A DNA stretch of 64,000 nucleotides from Siderastrea radians (Eukaryota > Cnidaria > Anthozoa > Scleractinia > Rhizangiidae): contig OZ024892.1 in the NCBI GenBank assembly GCA_964017195.1, positions 9,966,866 through 10,030,865 on the forward strand. The letters run 5' to 3'. This document shows, piece after piece, positions 48,551 through 53,879 of this stretch. The notes beneath the pieces are model-generated. The model ran no database searches. It had not been told where the DNA came from and saw only the letters and a list, made by a program, of their open reading frames with translations. The position numbers were made by a program, and so were the translations under genes. Position 1 is the stretch's first letter; every line of letters begins with the position of its first letter.

Positions 48551-50919
48551 TGGCAGAAAGATGGAGAGACAGACAGATAGACAGAGAGACAGACTGAAGG
48601 CAGACAGAAGGACAGACAGATAGAGGACATATCGACGAAAAGATAGGCAGAAAGACAGCCAGACAAGCGAACGCTTGAAAAATTTCATCGTGTCTACGGG
48701 TCAAAACGCCCGGTCAGGTACCGGCACATCTTGTATGTTTTATTCTCACTCCTGATTGGTTGTCAAGGTGAAACGTTTGCTTCGATCGCAGCAGCGCCTA
48801 AGTGGAGCTCATGCATCAAACGCAAAACCCAAGCAAATAGAAAATTGCTTTCAAATAAGAAAAAAATGCGTATTAATAATTTACGGATTACGGGCGAATA
48901 CGCGGTGTCTGTTCTATTTTGAAGTCCCCATCATACACGCCAGAGATCCAGAAATCATTTTATTTATGATAACACTTTGTTCTGGCAAACTAACAGTTAT
49001 TCTTTTCTTTCATTTCTGTTGTATTAGAATATCCGTGTCAGGTCACAGAGGTATACTCTGAGATCGAAAGTTTTTTCAAAAGATGCATTCCACCTTATTC
49101 ACCAGACGATGAAGACGACACACGTTTTAATCTCCCTGGATGGATACCAGTGACAAACTTAAGTAAATATCACTCTGTATATGACCTCCTAAGACTGTGT
49201 CCAAAGCCTTGGCGTTATAACACTTCAACTGAGCTGAATACGTTGTCGTATTATGGAAGGCACGCAAAATACGATGGTGGAGGCTATGTTGCTGATCTTG
49301 GGTACAACTCGCGAACAGCTTCGAGAGTTGTTCGCAATCTAGAAAGCAACGATTGGATTGATGAAAGAACAGCGGTTGTGTTCGTAGAGTTCACCGTTTT
49401 TGATCCGTCTACGTCGTTATTCAGCGTGGCGAAGTTTCTTTACGAGATGATCCCAACTGGAAAACCAGAAACACGGGCGCGGTTTGACACGCTTTCCATA
49501 TATGGTACATCCAATCCCAGTCTTCGCTCTCTCTTCGTGGCCTGTCAAATTATACTGTTGCTTTTAATCGCTTATTTTCTTTTACTGGAAACTGTGAAGA
49601 TTTATCGTCAGAGCTGCTCTTACTTTCGCTCATTTTGGAACTGGATGAATCTCCTGCAGCTCATCTTTGCCATCATAACAGTAGCATTCTTTTTCTTTAA
49701 AGAGAAGTACGTTTCTTCATTTGTAGAAGAAATTCAAGCGAATCCGTTCGAGACAGCGAGTGCGGATTACGTCTTGTTCTGGACAGACCTGGAGTTAATT
49801 GTGTTGTCAATAGTTGTGTTCATAGTCACGGTGAAATTTTTACGAATCATTCGATTCAACAGACACGTCTGCCAAATGGTTGCCTCGCTTAAGCTTTCGT
49901 CGCCTCACATGATCTCTTATTCTGTCGTTTTCTTCATCAACATACTTTCGTTTACTCTTCTTGGAATGCTCCTATTCGGTAATGACGTTGAATCGTACCA
50001 TTCGTTCATAGACGCCCTGGGCACCCTGTTTCAAAAATTCCTCGGAGGAGACTTGCATTTTTATGAACTACAAACCAGTAACCGCGTACTTGGACCTATT
50101 TACATATTTAGCTACATGCTTAGCATGGCTTTTATTCTCATAAACATGTTTGTAGCAATTCTAAACGAATCCTATGAGAGCGTCAAGGAATTATCGGGCG
50201 GGAAATTCGCGGATGCTGAGCTTGGCGATTTTATTAAGGAGTACTATTTAGCACGACTTACGCGTTTGCATGAGTTCTTCAAGCGAAAGCTGGGAAATTT
50301 TGGTTATCGGCATCAACTCTACGACAGGCCCAAAAACGAGTCGAAATTACAATTAAGGGAAGAGTACGTAGGAAGCTTTATGTCTATGCCATCGGACTAC
50401 CCCCCTTACGTTGAAACATGGGATCGCGTTGACCATTCATCCCAACTGGCTTTAGTAGACAATGAAGTTACTCTGGATAATAGAACCCAGAGTGAAGAAA
50501 CTATAGATACTGTTCAAAGCGAAGAAACAGTTGAGGTAGCGATAGAGGAACCTGACATCGGCAGCGCGCCTTCTGTCGCCTCCAGTAATGACATCAATGC
50601 GGAACTGTTAGATCTCTTAGGGGAGCTACCCTTGATCGCACCATCAATAGCATCCAGTAGAAATGTTTCTGATGCGGAGTTTATGAACCTGTTGGGGGAC
50701 CTTCCGGAGTCCATGGTGGATGATGACGAGACCATTGATAATGTTCGTAAGGGGCTCGCTGACATAGGTGCCGTTATGAGACTATCTGACAATACACTAA
50801 GACGGTTCTCAACGACCGGAGATAAGTACATTGTGCAGGCAAATCTGCGGGTAGGCCCTTCGGTTGCTTTGACTTTAAGACCGAGACAGGAAAGTGAAAA
50901 ACATGTGATTCCAGTATGA
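14344..50919 (+). CDS. Polycystin-1-like 11-TM receptor/channel gene (full span, 18 predicted coding exons)
   Basis: Spliced model: 14344-14434, 22635-22957, 23613-23754, 25295-25408, 29166-29279, 29950-30063, 32257-32382, 33185-33956, 35550-36141, 37306-37482, 38757-38882, 39953-40174, 41468-41716, 42872-43618, 43944-44180, 45672-46991, 47930-48101, 49028-50919. It totals 7530 nt, 2509 residues plus TGA. Domain order by residue: signal peptide 1-30, F5/8C about 31-185, EGF 186-223, 224-261 and 262-299, REJ region about 342-1250, GPS about 1285-1330, TM1, PLAT about 1383-1510, TM2-6, polycystin extracellular domain, TM7-11, cytoplasmic tail. This is the polycystin-1 plan: an autocleaved adhesion-type ectodomain joined to a TRPP-type channel block that usually pairs with polycystin-2 in cilia or plasma membrane. 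Family knowledge supports sensing or cation-channel function; the ligand is unknown. The vertebrate LRR/WSC/PKD-repeat N-terminus is absent and replaced by discoidin plus EGF modules. Weak points are exon 1 and the 32257 acceptor. Confidence 0.85.
16983..17087. repeat. Short tandem repeat, unit about 27 bp
   Basis: Four to five copies of CAGCCATRTTGAAAAC(ACTGG). Confidence 0.75.
18081..18959. mobile_element. Non-autonomous hAT-type element with 8-bp target duplication
   Basis: TTATAAGC at 18073-18080 and 18960-18967 flanks an 879-bp insert whose ends are CAGGACTAAAA and TTTTAACCCTG, matching hAT terminal repeats. The right duplicate has the empty site. No transposase frame. Confidence 0.88.
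20107..20191 (+). CDS. Candidate alternative first exon (signal peptide), left duplicate
   Basis: ATG followed by 28 codons ([16 protein letters not shown]...) with a basic N-region, hydrophobic core and small residues near the end, then G|GTAAGTGCG, a strong donor in phase 1. The phase fits the F5/8C exon at 22635 and every EGF exon. A near-identical copy lies at 27777-27861. The open frame and donor are visible; use as a first exon is inference. Confidence 0.4.
20894..21311 (+). mobile_element. CAGGGGCACCC MITE, copy 2
   Basis: Perfect 11-bp ends, flanked by ACATTA on both sides. The right duplicate shows the empty site (GCTACATGAAGGCGG). Confidence 0.88.
21786..22540 (-). repeat. 108-bp tandem repeat array, antisense orientation
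   Basis: About five diverged units containing TTTCCTGTGGTGCTGTTTAT and GAGTCTGTGGATAAAATCCT. The same unit occurs in reverse orientation at 32645-33080. Interrupted by the MITE at 22136-22373. Confidence 0.82.
22136..22373. mobile_element. TA-flanked MITE inside the tandem array
   Basis: Ends CACTGTAAATTCAGAAG / CTTCTGAATTTACAGTG, TA on both sides, 238 bp. The short open frame crossing it is not a gene. Confidence 0.85.
22635..22957 (+). CDS. Exon 2: F5/8 type C (discoidin) domain, first part
   Basis: Acceptor TTTCTCTCTTACAG precedes the exon; donor AAG|GTAATC ends it in phase 0. The translation starts [13 protein letters not shown], the usual discoidin opening (Cys, then LG...G.I.D..I.AS-like). 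Next come a GPGRARLN segment, where Trp is common in the family, and the [19 protein letters not shown] strand, matching the W.qvdl....itgi.tQG region. These domains bind carbohydrate, collagen or phospholipid at the cell surface. The domain is completed by the exon at 23613. Confidence 0.85.
23343..23542 (+). mobile_element. AAAGTCCCA/GGCTTAAA-family element, copy 2
   Basis: Interior TTATATCAGTGTATTATGAC...GTTCTCCCAATTAGTAATCA aligns with the copies at 6486 and 44675; ends decayed. Lies in the intron between the two F5/8C exons. Confidence 0.65.
23613..23754 (+). CDS. Exon 3: F5/8 type C domain, second part
   Basis: Acceptor TTTGGTTTCCAG, phase 0 start, donor AGAG|GTGAGT, phase 1 end. It encodes the C-terminal half of the discoidin fold: [16 protein letters not shown], then ..[19 protein letters not shown], the standard R-x-E-x-x-G-C ending whose Cys pairs with the one in exon 2. 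A large inverted repeat starts about 10 bp after the donor. Confidence 0.87.
23765..24132. mobile_element. Foldback element next to the exon 3 donor
   Basis: Arms of roughly 165 bp (GGAAACATGTAGTT...CCCTGTTTCCCTCCG) pair with their reverse complement around a 25-bp loop near 23942-23963. It starts about 10 bp after the splice donor. Confidence 0.85.
24480..24735. mobile_element. Near-perfect foldback element, nested
   Basis: Arms of about 125 bp meet at GCTTCTGTCAGAAGC near 24607; outer ends CTAGCCTGGGAAAACAGCC and GGCTGTTTTCTCAGGCTTG. Confidence 0.85.
24845..25082. mobile_element. GGGCCCGGTTG foldback MITE, nested
   Basis: Starts GGGCCCGGTTGTTCGAAAGC and ends GCTTTGAGCAACCGGGCCC; inner arms (TAACCCGGGATTAA / TTAAAAATT..GCCTAACC) are partly paired. 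Confidence 0.82.
25295..25408 (+). CDS. Exon 4: EGF-like domain 1
   Basis: A symmetric 1-1 phase exon of 114 nt with acceptor CTATTTTTCAG and donor GTAAGT. Six cysteines in EGF spacing: [18 protein letters not shown] then [15 protein letters not shown]. The D-x-N-E-C start resembles calcium-binding EGF domains, though exon 4 has Gly in the linker. Such modules extend adhesive ectodomains. Confidence 0.88.
25865..26941. mobile_element. TA-flanked MITE (CCGTGTRGCATRAAATTTTC ends)
   Basis: Terminal repeats CCGTGTGGCATAAAATTTTC and GAAAATTTCATGCTACACGG with TA at 25863-25864 and 26942-26943. Subterminal TTCGCGG motifs occur at both ends. Absent from the left duplicate, which reads CATTTCCTGCATTTAGCC. 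Contains a nested element. Confidence 0.88.
26137..26642. mobile_element. Nested TA-flanked MITE (GGCTTGGATAAATT ends)
   Basis: GGCTTGGATAAATT / AATTTATCCAAGCC, TA on both sides, interior repeats of TTCTGCTCGAAATTCTGC and GCCGGCAG. It sits inside the 25865-26941 MITE, so is younger. Confidence 0.88.
27777..27861 (+). CDS. Candidate alternative first exon (signal peptide), right duplicate
   Basis: Copy of the 20107 exon: same 85-nt length, same ATG, same strong donor G|GTAAGTGCG, and 28 codons differing only at IR to VG and V to I. It lies in the intron before EGF2, so splicing to 29166 would give an N-terminus starting at EGF2 and lacking the F5/8C domain and EGF1. The phase fits. Expression is unknown; equally it may be a non-functional passenger of the duplication. 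Confidence 0.33.
28064..28471 (+). mobile_element. CAGGGGCACCC MITE, copy 3 (decayed ends)
   Basis: Interior TTCATTTCGGGGAATATCTG...AAATATGCCTATAAAAGCTC aligns with the 20894 copy in the same orientation; ends degraded to CAAGGG and TTGCTCCTG. The left duplicate lacks it at this site (GATACCAAATCTTAATGCC). Confidence 0.8.
29166..29279 (+). CDS. Exon 5: EGF-like domain 2 (calcium-binding type)
   Basis: A 114-nt phase 1-1 exon, acceptor TTTATTTTCCAG, donor G|GTAGGG. It reads [16 protein letters not shown]...[15 protein letters not shown], with the D-I-D-D-C start and aromatic residue of cbEGF domains. It lies just downstream of the right segmental duplicate whose leader exon (27777) is phase-compatible with it. 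Confidence 0.9.
29280..32256. other. Introns around EGF exon 6
   Basis: Apart from the EGF exon at 29950, no exon is supported. A missing exon after 30063 is possible because of the phase question at 32237/32257. At about 31875-31985 a B-box-like GGTGCGATTCCC lies in an unnamed dispersed repeat. Confidence 0.45.
29950..30063 (+). CDS. Exon 6: EGF-like domain 3 (calcium-binding type)
   Basis: A 114-nt phase 1-1 exon, acceptor CATATTGCAG, donor CAAG|GTAAGG. It reads [16 protein letters not shown]...[16 protein letters not shown] with all six cysteines and the D-V-N-E-C calcium-binding start. The third and last EGF module in the model. Confidence 0.9.
32257..32382 (+). CDS. Exon 7: linker between EGF modules and REJ region
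   Basis: Open frame [20 protein letters not shown]... to [10 protein letters not shown], ending at GAG|GTAAGC in phase 1, which fits the next exon. The acceptor is uncertain: ATTCAG at 32251-32256 keeps the frame from EGF3 but has a weak pyrimidine tract, whereas TGTTTTTTAG at 32227-32236 is a better acceptor but gives phase 2 and would need an unseen extra exon after 30063. No domain recognised; helical, rich in Lys. Confidence 0.55.
32645..33080 (+). repeat. 108-bp tandem repeat array, sense orientation
   Basis: Four units of about 108 bp, each with GCACCACAGGAAAGTACTGC, CTTTCATTTGAATGGTCACA and AGCATAATAAACAGCACC. Same unit as 21786-22540, inverted. It ends about 100 bp before exon 8. Confidence 0.88.
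33185..33956 (+). CDS. Exon 8: REJ (receptor for egg jelly) region, first part
   Basis: Acceptor CATTTTTCAG, phase 1 start; donor ATAGT|GTAAGT, phase 2 end; 257 residues. It starts with a Cys-containing segment ([11 protein letters not shown]) and carries the REJ hallmark: ...[21 protein letters not shown] followed by LNFTWLC, then a Cys pair and a [17 protein letters not shown] strand. The REJ region precedes the GPS in polycystin-1 and sea-urchin sperm REJ proteins and is required for GPS cleavage in polycystin-1. Confidence 0.88.
33957..35549. other. Intron 8, nothing identified
   Basis: 1.6 kb with no repeat or exon I can name. Confidence 0.4.
35550..36141 (+). CDS. Exon 9: REJ region, second part
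   Basis: Acceptor TTTACACAG, phase 2 start, donor GTTAAA|GTGAGT, phase 0 end. Begins [19 protein letters not shown], then [16 protein letters not shown] and two fibronectin-like beta segments ending [20 protein letters not shown] and [20 protein letters not shown]. This is the usual REJ sequence order: W..y.. , then NxPPxGGxCxVxP-like, then a second F.v.C.gW.D.....Y.f. Confidence 0.88.
36142..37305. other. Intron 9, nothing identified
   Basis: 1.2 kb, AT-rich, no recognisable repeat or exon. Confidence 0.4.
37306..37482 (+). CDS. Exon 10: REJ region, third part
   Basis: Phase 0-0 exon of 59 codons with acceptor CCCTTCAG and donor [29 protein letters not shown] then a helical stretch ([20 protein letters not shown]) ending near LQDKIK. 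Corresponds to the helical part of the REJ region before the LK..i..a exon. Confidence 0.8.
37711..38258. mobile_element. 548-bp foldback element
   Basis: GTACCGGCGAGCCGTTACTA at the left is answered by TAGTAACGGCTCGCCGGTAC at the right, and pairing continues for about 200-230 bp per arm. The loop contains CATTGCATTCT-like motifs also in inverted form. No frame longer than its own antisense shadow. Confidence 0.9.
38757..38882 (+). CDS. Exon 11: REJ region, helical repeat part
   Basis: Phase 0-0, 42 codons, acceptor TTTTTTTACCTTAG, donor [21 protein letters not shown]...[20 protein letters not shown] resembles the helical subdomain of REJ/GAIN proteins (conserved ...a.al..vt..p.els...). Confidence 0.85.
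39090..39252 (-). repeat. tRNA-headed SINE or tRNA pseudogene
   Basis: On the minus strand GGCCTCGTGGCTCAGTCGGT...GAGTTCGAGTCCC has an A-box and B-box and a possible 7-bp acceptor stem with G-U pairs. The anticodon and T stems are mismatched, so it is not a functional tRNA. Confidence 0.5.
39330..39590 (-). repeat. tRNA-headed SINE
   Basis: Minus-strand head GATATCTCAGCTGGTAAAGC and B-box GGTTCAGATCCC, followed by a non-tRNA body. Different family from 39090-39252. Confidence 0.5.
39609..39750. mobile_element. Small foldback element
   Basis: AATATATGTTATAGTTCAAT...TTGGTTCAATTTTTATTTTC pairs with the mirrored right half ending AACATATATT. Confidence 0.75.
39953..40174 (+). CDS. Exon 12: GAIN-like helical region
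   Basis: Phase 0-0, 74 codons, acceptor TTGCAACAG, donor [29 protein letters not shown] then ...[20 protein letters not shown] and an acidic run ([13 protein letters not shown]). The helical pattern and the [11 protein letters not shown] motif match the segment before the GPS in polycystin-1-like proteins. A MITE lies 23 bp past the donor and the frame stays open through it to 40453. Confidence 0.82.
40198..40400 (+). mobile_element. TAGCCTGCGTAGCAAG foldback MITE, copy 1
   Basis: Left end TAGCCTGCGTAGCAAGTGTT; right end ...AAACGCTTGCTTCACAGACTA. Flanks GTTATGAG and GTTATAAC suggest a decayed 8-bp target duplication. Begins 23 bp after the exon 12 donor. Confidence 0.75.
40492..40534. repeat. 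(AAT)n microsatellite
   Basis: About 14 units. Confidence 0.95.
40670..40990 (+). repeat. Dispersed repeat also seen at 57560-57923
   Basis: GCGATTTTTCCAAGACACAAG...CAATGTTTTTCAAGTTGCAGTCCATTTCCATCCCAGC matches the 57700-57800 sequence. Non-coding. Confidence 0.55.
41020..41430. repeat. Low-complexity G-run and ACCCTATTCTAGACTA-type repeat
   Basis: A G run at about 41031-41042, then three diverged ACCCTATTCTAGNCTA or ACCCTATCCCAGACCA motifs before exon 13. Confidence 0.5.
41468..41716 (+). CDS. Exon 13: GAIN-like region
   Basis: Phase 0-0, 83 codons, acceptor TTATTCTCAG, donor [34 protein letters not shown] then a beta-like stretch [20 protein letters not shown]. No independent domain; it fits the polycystin ectodomain before the GPS by position and phase. 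Confidence 0.8.
42743..42780. repeat. (ATT)n microsatellite
   Basis: About 12 units, 92 bp before exon 14. Confidence 0.95.
42872..43618 (+). CDS. Exon 14: pre-GPS GAIN-like domain, furin-type sites, first half of GPS
   Basis: Phase 0-0, 249 codons, acceptor TTCCCTTAATCGTAG, donor AGG|GTAAGG. The beta-rich body ([10 protein letters not shown]..., [36 protein letters not shown]) is typical of the polycystin-1 pre-GPS region. Two basic motifs, RVRR (43412-43423) and RQKR (43441-43452), match the proprotein convertase consensus R-x-K/R-R. Near the end, [17 protein letters not shown] is the first half of the GPS (Cys, Trp, then W-S-x-x-G-C). Confidence 0.88.
43944..44180 (+). CDS. Exon 15: second half of GPS and TM1
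   Basis: Phase 0-0, 79 codons, acceptor CAATTCAACAAG, donor [26 protein letters not shown] completes the GPS; autoproteolysis is expected between Leu and Ser of HL-S, as in adhesion GPCRs and polycystin-1. [20 protein letters not shown] is TM1, followed by a basic stop-transfer stretch (ARRADRK). Confidence 0.92.
44325..44557 (+). mobile_element. TAGCCTGCGTAGCAAG foldback MITE, copy 2, with 8-bp target duplication
   Basis: Perfect TTAAGCAC at 44317-44324 and 44558-44565 flanks the element. The 8-bp duplication points to hAT-type mobilisation. Arms CGAAAATTGGGGCGAGCGC / GCGCTCGCCCCAATTTTCG pair inside. Confidence 0.88.
44588..44643. mobile_element. Short hairpin element CGTTCCCAGGACT
   Basis: CGTTCCCAGGACTATTTCCC pairs with GGGAAAAAGTCCTGGGAACG over about 20 bp. 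Confidence 0.6.
44675..44887 (+). mobile_element. AAAGTCCCA/GGCTTAAA-family element, copy 3
   Basis: Starts TTTACCCCTTTAAGCCCC and ends GGCTTAAAGGGTTAAA, giving clear inverted ends. Interior as in the 6486 and 23343 copies. Confidence 0.78.
45127..45419. mobile_element. AAAGCCTGGTTCTCATATG foldback MITE
   Basis: Outer arms TAAAGCCTGGTTCTCATATG / CATATGAGAACCAGGCTTTA pair nearly throughout the 293 bp. AACTTCTAG[TC]CT on both sides may be the target duplication. Confidence 0.88.
45672..46991 (+). CDS. Exon 16: PLAT domain and TM2-TM6
   Basis: A single 440-codon phase 0-0 exon, acceptor TTTCTTTGTGACAG, donor GAG|GTAACA. The PLAT/LH2 domain starts [20 protein letters not shown] and holds the diagnostic [20 protein letters not shown] and [12 protein letters not shown] motifs. 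It is an intracellular lipid- and protein-binding module between TM1 and TM2. Five hydrophobic spans follow (about [83 protein letters not shown]). An acidic/Lys-rich loop lies between TM3 and TM4. Confidence 0.93.
47930..48101 (+). CDS. Exon 17: start of the extracellular polycystin (TOP) domain
   Basis: Phase 0 to phase 1, acceptor TATGTCCACAG, donor [30 protein letters not shown] then [14 protein letters not shown]: the FW.W....l...y and G..RlRQ-like motifs open the polycystin domain between TM6 and TM7. The intron after it carries a GACA microsatellite interrupted by a MITE. Confidence 0.9.
48236..48670. repeat. (GACA)n-rich microsatellite tract
   Basis: Imperfect GACA/GATA units on both sides of an inserted MITE, with a pure run at about 48506-48549. 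Confidence 0.9.
48356..48503. mobile_element. Foldback MITE inside the GACA tract
   Basis: GGGCCTCAGTTGTTCAAAAG / CTTTTGAACAACTGGGGCC ends with internal GGATAGCGCTRTCCA arms. Confidence 0.85.
49028..50919 (+). CDS. Exon 18: polycystin domain, TM7-TM11 channel block, cytoplasmic tail
   Basis: Acceptor TTCTGTTGTATTAG, phase 1 start; stop TGA at 50917-50919. The polycystin domain continues (W.Y....[23 protein letters not shown]), then TM7 (about [20 protein letters not shown]), TM8, TM9 with S4-like [11 protein letters not shown]10, the pore loop and TM11. The pore loop [11 protein letters not shown] followed by NRVLGP aligns with the polycystin-2 filter. The roughly 200-residue tail is acidic and has two LLG[ED]LP repeats. 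No coiled coil is obvious. Confidence 0.94.
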
Positions 50920-53013
50920 TTGCGTTATAAAACCTAATAACTTTTACTTTTGTGAGATTAGAATACAAAGGCTGGCGAAAATGAACCATTAAATTTGACG
51001 ATGTTTAGGTGTCGTCATGACACTGTATTATCAACTTAAATGGCAGTTTAAGATTTGAAAAAATTGTTAGAAATAATCTTTCGAAAAAAACTAGCGCATG
51101 AAACACATTGCTCCACACGTATGTCTAACTCATGGCGCGAAAGTCAGACTCTCCATATTTTTCGAACGTATAAGCTTCATGTAACTTGATAATGGAGTCA
51201 TGACAACACCGAAACGACTTTAAACGTTTTCCTAATTTTGTTGCTCGTAAAGCTTGTAGAGGACCGCTTTGTCCGGCGTGCCATCGTAGCCCGGAGAGAC
51301 TCGACTTAACTAACGTGCTGTCCACTTTGGGAAACAACTGGATGGAAAAATTCCTGACGTCTGTCAAAATGCAGTCAAATAAATTTTGAATTTCTCAATT
51401 GAACAGTACATATAGTTATGTTTCGTCTTAGAGTGGTTTCAATTAACCCGTGAAATAACATCAAACAATTAGTGTCTAATAGTCAAAAGTAAACAAAAGA
51501 AAACAATGGAATTAGTGCGATAAAGCCTAATCGTTTAGTATATATTGCGCAGTTTAAGTAAAACCACCCTAATTACTTTGCATGCTTTCCGATTTGGGAG
51601 ATGATTGGATAGGTGATTGAACTGGATTTAAGACTATCAATTAAACTGACGACGTTTTTTGACAGAACTAAACTAGCATCCTCGCGTCAATTACAGAAGG
51701 TCTCCTTAAGTAATATCGCTCCTTTTTAGTCAGTGTTTTCTTGCTTTTTGCTATCGATAAAGGTTGACTAAAAGATGCGTAATGAGAAACAGAGTAAACT
51801 TTCTGGATGATTCGCTGTGCTTGTTGGGGTCACATGATAGACCACGCCCTTAATTATACAACCTTTAAAAATACTCGCCTTACGTCATGATAACTTTAAT
51901 ACTACCGTTCTTCCTCCTACCTCTTTACTTCAAAGACAATTAGGTCAGATTAAATGTGTTTTTTAAAACGTTGGATGTGACGTAGTTATTTACTGTTTCA
52001 CCTAGTTCCATTCCCTCTCCAAAATGACAACGTTATGGATTACTGAAAGTAAATAAATTTAAAAATCCCCGATTAGTTCTCCAAACCTTTTGCCTATTGT
52101 TAGAAAACAAATCTAATGGTAAGTCATTTTTCTAACGTATTGTAAACCTGGATCAAAGTAAATAATAAAAATTACGAGTGACGTGTCTCTTAACATAATA
52201 ACAGAGTCCACCGCGGTCAAACGTCGGTGGCAGTTTTTTCGTTTTAATTCGTAAGATTTATTCACGACGCCGCAGTCGAGACATGAGCAAGAATATATGA
52301 ATTCAATAGTGGGTGAGTGTAAATATATTTTCATTTCTCTCAAATAAACCAGTTTCTTTGCCTGTTTAAATGTTCCGCACCTGAACAAAATTACTCTTAG
52401 AAATGGTGCCGACAAGTCCGTTTCCAGTTTTCAAACACTTACAACTTTTTTAGTAAAGTTCGAAACATTTTAGTAAATCAACAGGATACTGGTACAGTAT
52501 CAAACTTTAAACAGTGAAAATAATTCCCTTATCTTTGAAGCACTTTTCTTATTTTTCTCGTTTGACTGCGGTGAAATAACAGAGTTTTTAAAGCCAAAAA
52601 TTTAATAAGTGATAGAAATACTTGGCTCTCTAAAAGGTTGTAACCAGTGCCGTACATTATTTTTATACTATCCGCTCCCTCCAAATACAACGAGACCCTT
52701 GCCTGAATTCACTTAGGTCAGTTGGTCTTTCTTGCGGTATTATAAAGAAATAACGAGTACAAAACTGTACAACACTGTTGAACAGACTTGGAAATCTAAC
52801 GAATAAGCTTGTTGCTTATGACTGTTTCTAAAGTATTACAAGAAGAAGAAGACAAGAAGAAAACATTGTTCGTACAAAGCTGGCGTTTAGCGCGCGAACT
52901 ATACCTAATCCAAACTACGCGGAAGCTTGTTGTTTCACGGGGAAGTTGTTCTTGCAACTTGCAACACAACGCTGACGACAGCACTGCGGGACAAATCGCA
53001 AAATACAAGTTAG
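50920..53013. other. Intergenic after the polycystin gene; possible poly(A) signal
   Basis: AATAAA at about 51378 is the first clear poly(A) signal downstream of the stop. No other gene or named repeat is seen in this 2 kb. Confidence 0.45.
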
Positions 53014-53016
53014 TTA

Positions 53017-53876
53017 TGGCTCCGTCAATTCCAAACTCGCTCATCTCCCCCCCCCCCCCCCCTGGGCATTTGTCGGGCATTTGTCTTTTTTTTCAAATAA
53101 TGTTGCAAATGCCCCACGGTGGGGTGAGCTCATAGGTAAAAATCCCCATGGTGGGGCTTCTGGATGAGTGCAAACGCCCGACCCAAACCACATTAAGTCG
53201 CCTAAAAGACGATCAGAGATCAAATTTAACTGACTCCATCATACAGTTATCAGAAAAAGATCAATAGGACCTCGAGATCAAACTTTTAAAAATGCTATGT
53301 TTAAGTTGAAACGGCTCAATTCAGTCACCATTTAAAAATCCTCCAAACTAAACCCACTACAGAAATACAAGAAGCAAAATTGGTCGAAAGACCGAGATAT
53401 GTAACGCGCAGCGTACGAAAACGTGAAGTAGTAGCCGTGCAGGCCTTCCGACCCCATTTCATAAATGAATTCGAAATCTTGTCCCACAAAGCTGTCGAAG
53501 CTTCTTTCCGCCATCTTTTCGTTCGCACGTGGACTCTCGTTCTAAGGAGGCGGGAAGAGGAGGACCCTGGGAACGACGGAACACGTAAGTGTGGGGGTGG
53601 GGGTAGGTTCTGGTTCACTTGAAAAGTGTGGAATCGACCCAAATGACGTTTATCAACTCAGTTTTTATATTTTATATTGGGGGTAATCAGAAAATTTAAT
53701 TATGAACAACGTATTATGTACGACTTTTAAAATCCGAACTATAACGTTGCTTTGACAATGCCCCACCCCCTGGCTGACCTGTTTTAGCAAATGCCCCACC
53801 CTTGGGAAGGGAAAGTTAGAAAATGCCCGACAAATGCCCGGGTGGAGGATGAGCGGGCTTGAAATTGACGGGGCCA
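53017..53876. mobile_element. 860-bp inverted-end element, TTA target duplication
   Basis: Ends TGGCTCCGTCAATTCCAA / TTGAAATTGACGGGGCCA with TTA on both sides, plus subterminal repeats of CAAATGCCC(CAC). Short internal frames show no transposase motif. Confidence 0.78.
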
Positions 53877-53879
53877 TTA

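Noticed and set aside
53380..53622. 80-codon frame inside the TTA-flanked element
   Set aside because: No transposase motif (DDE/DDD or zinc finger) visible; element looks non-autonomous.
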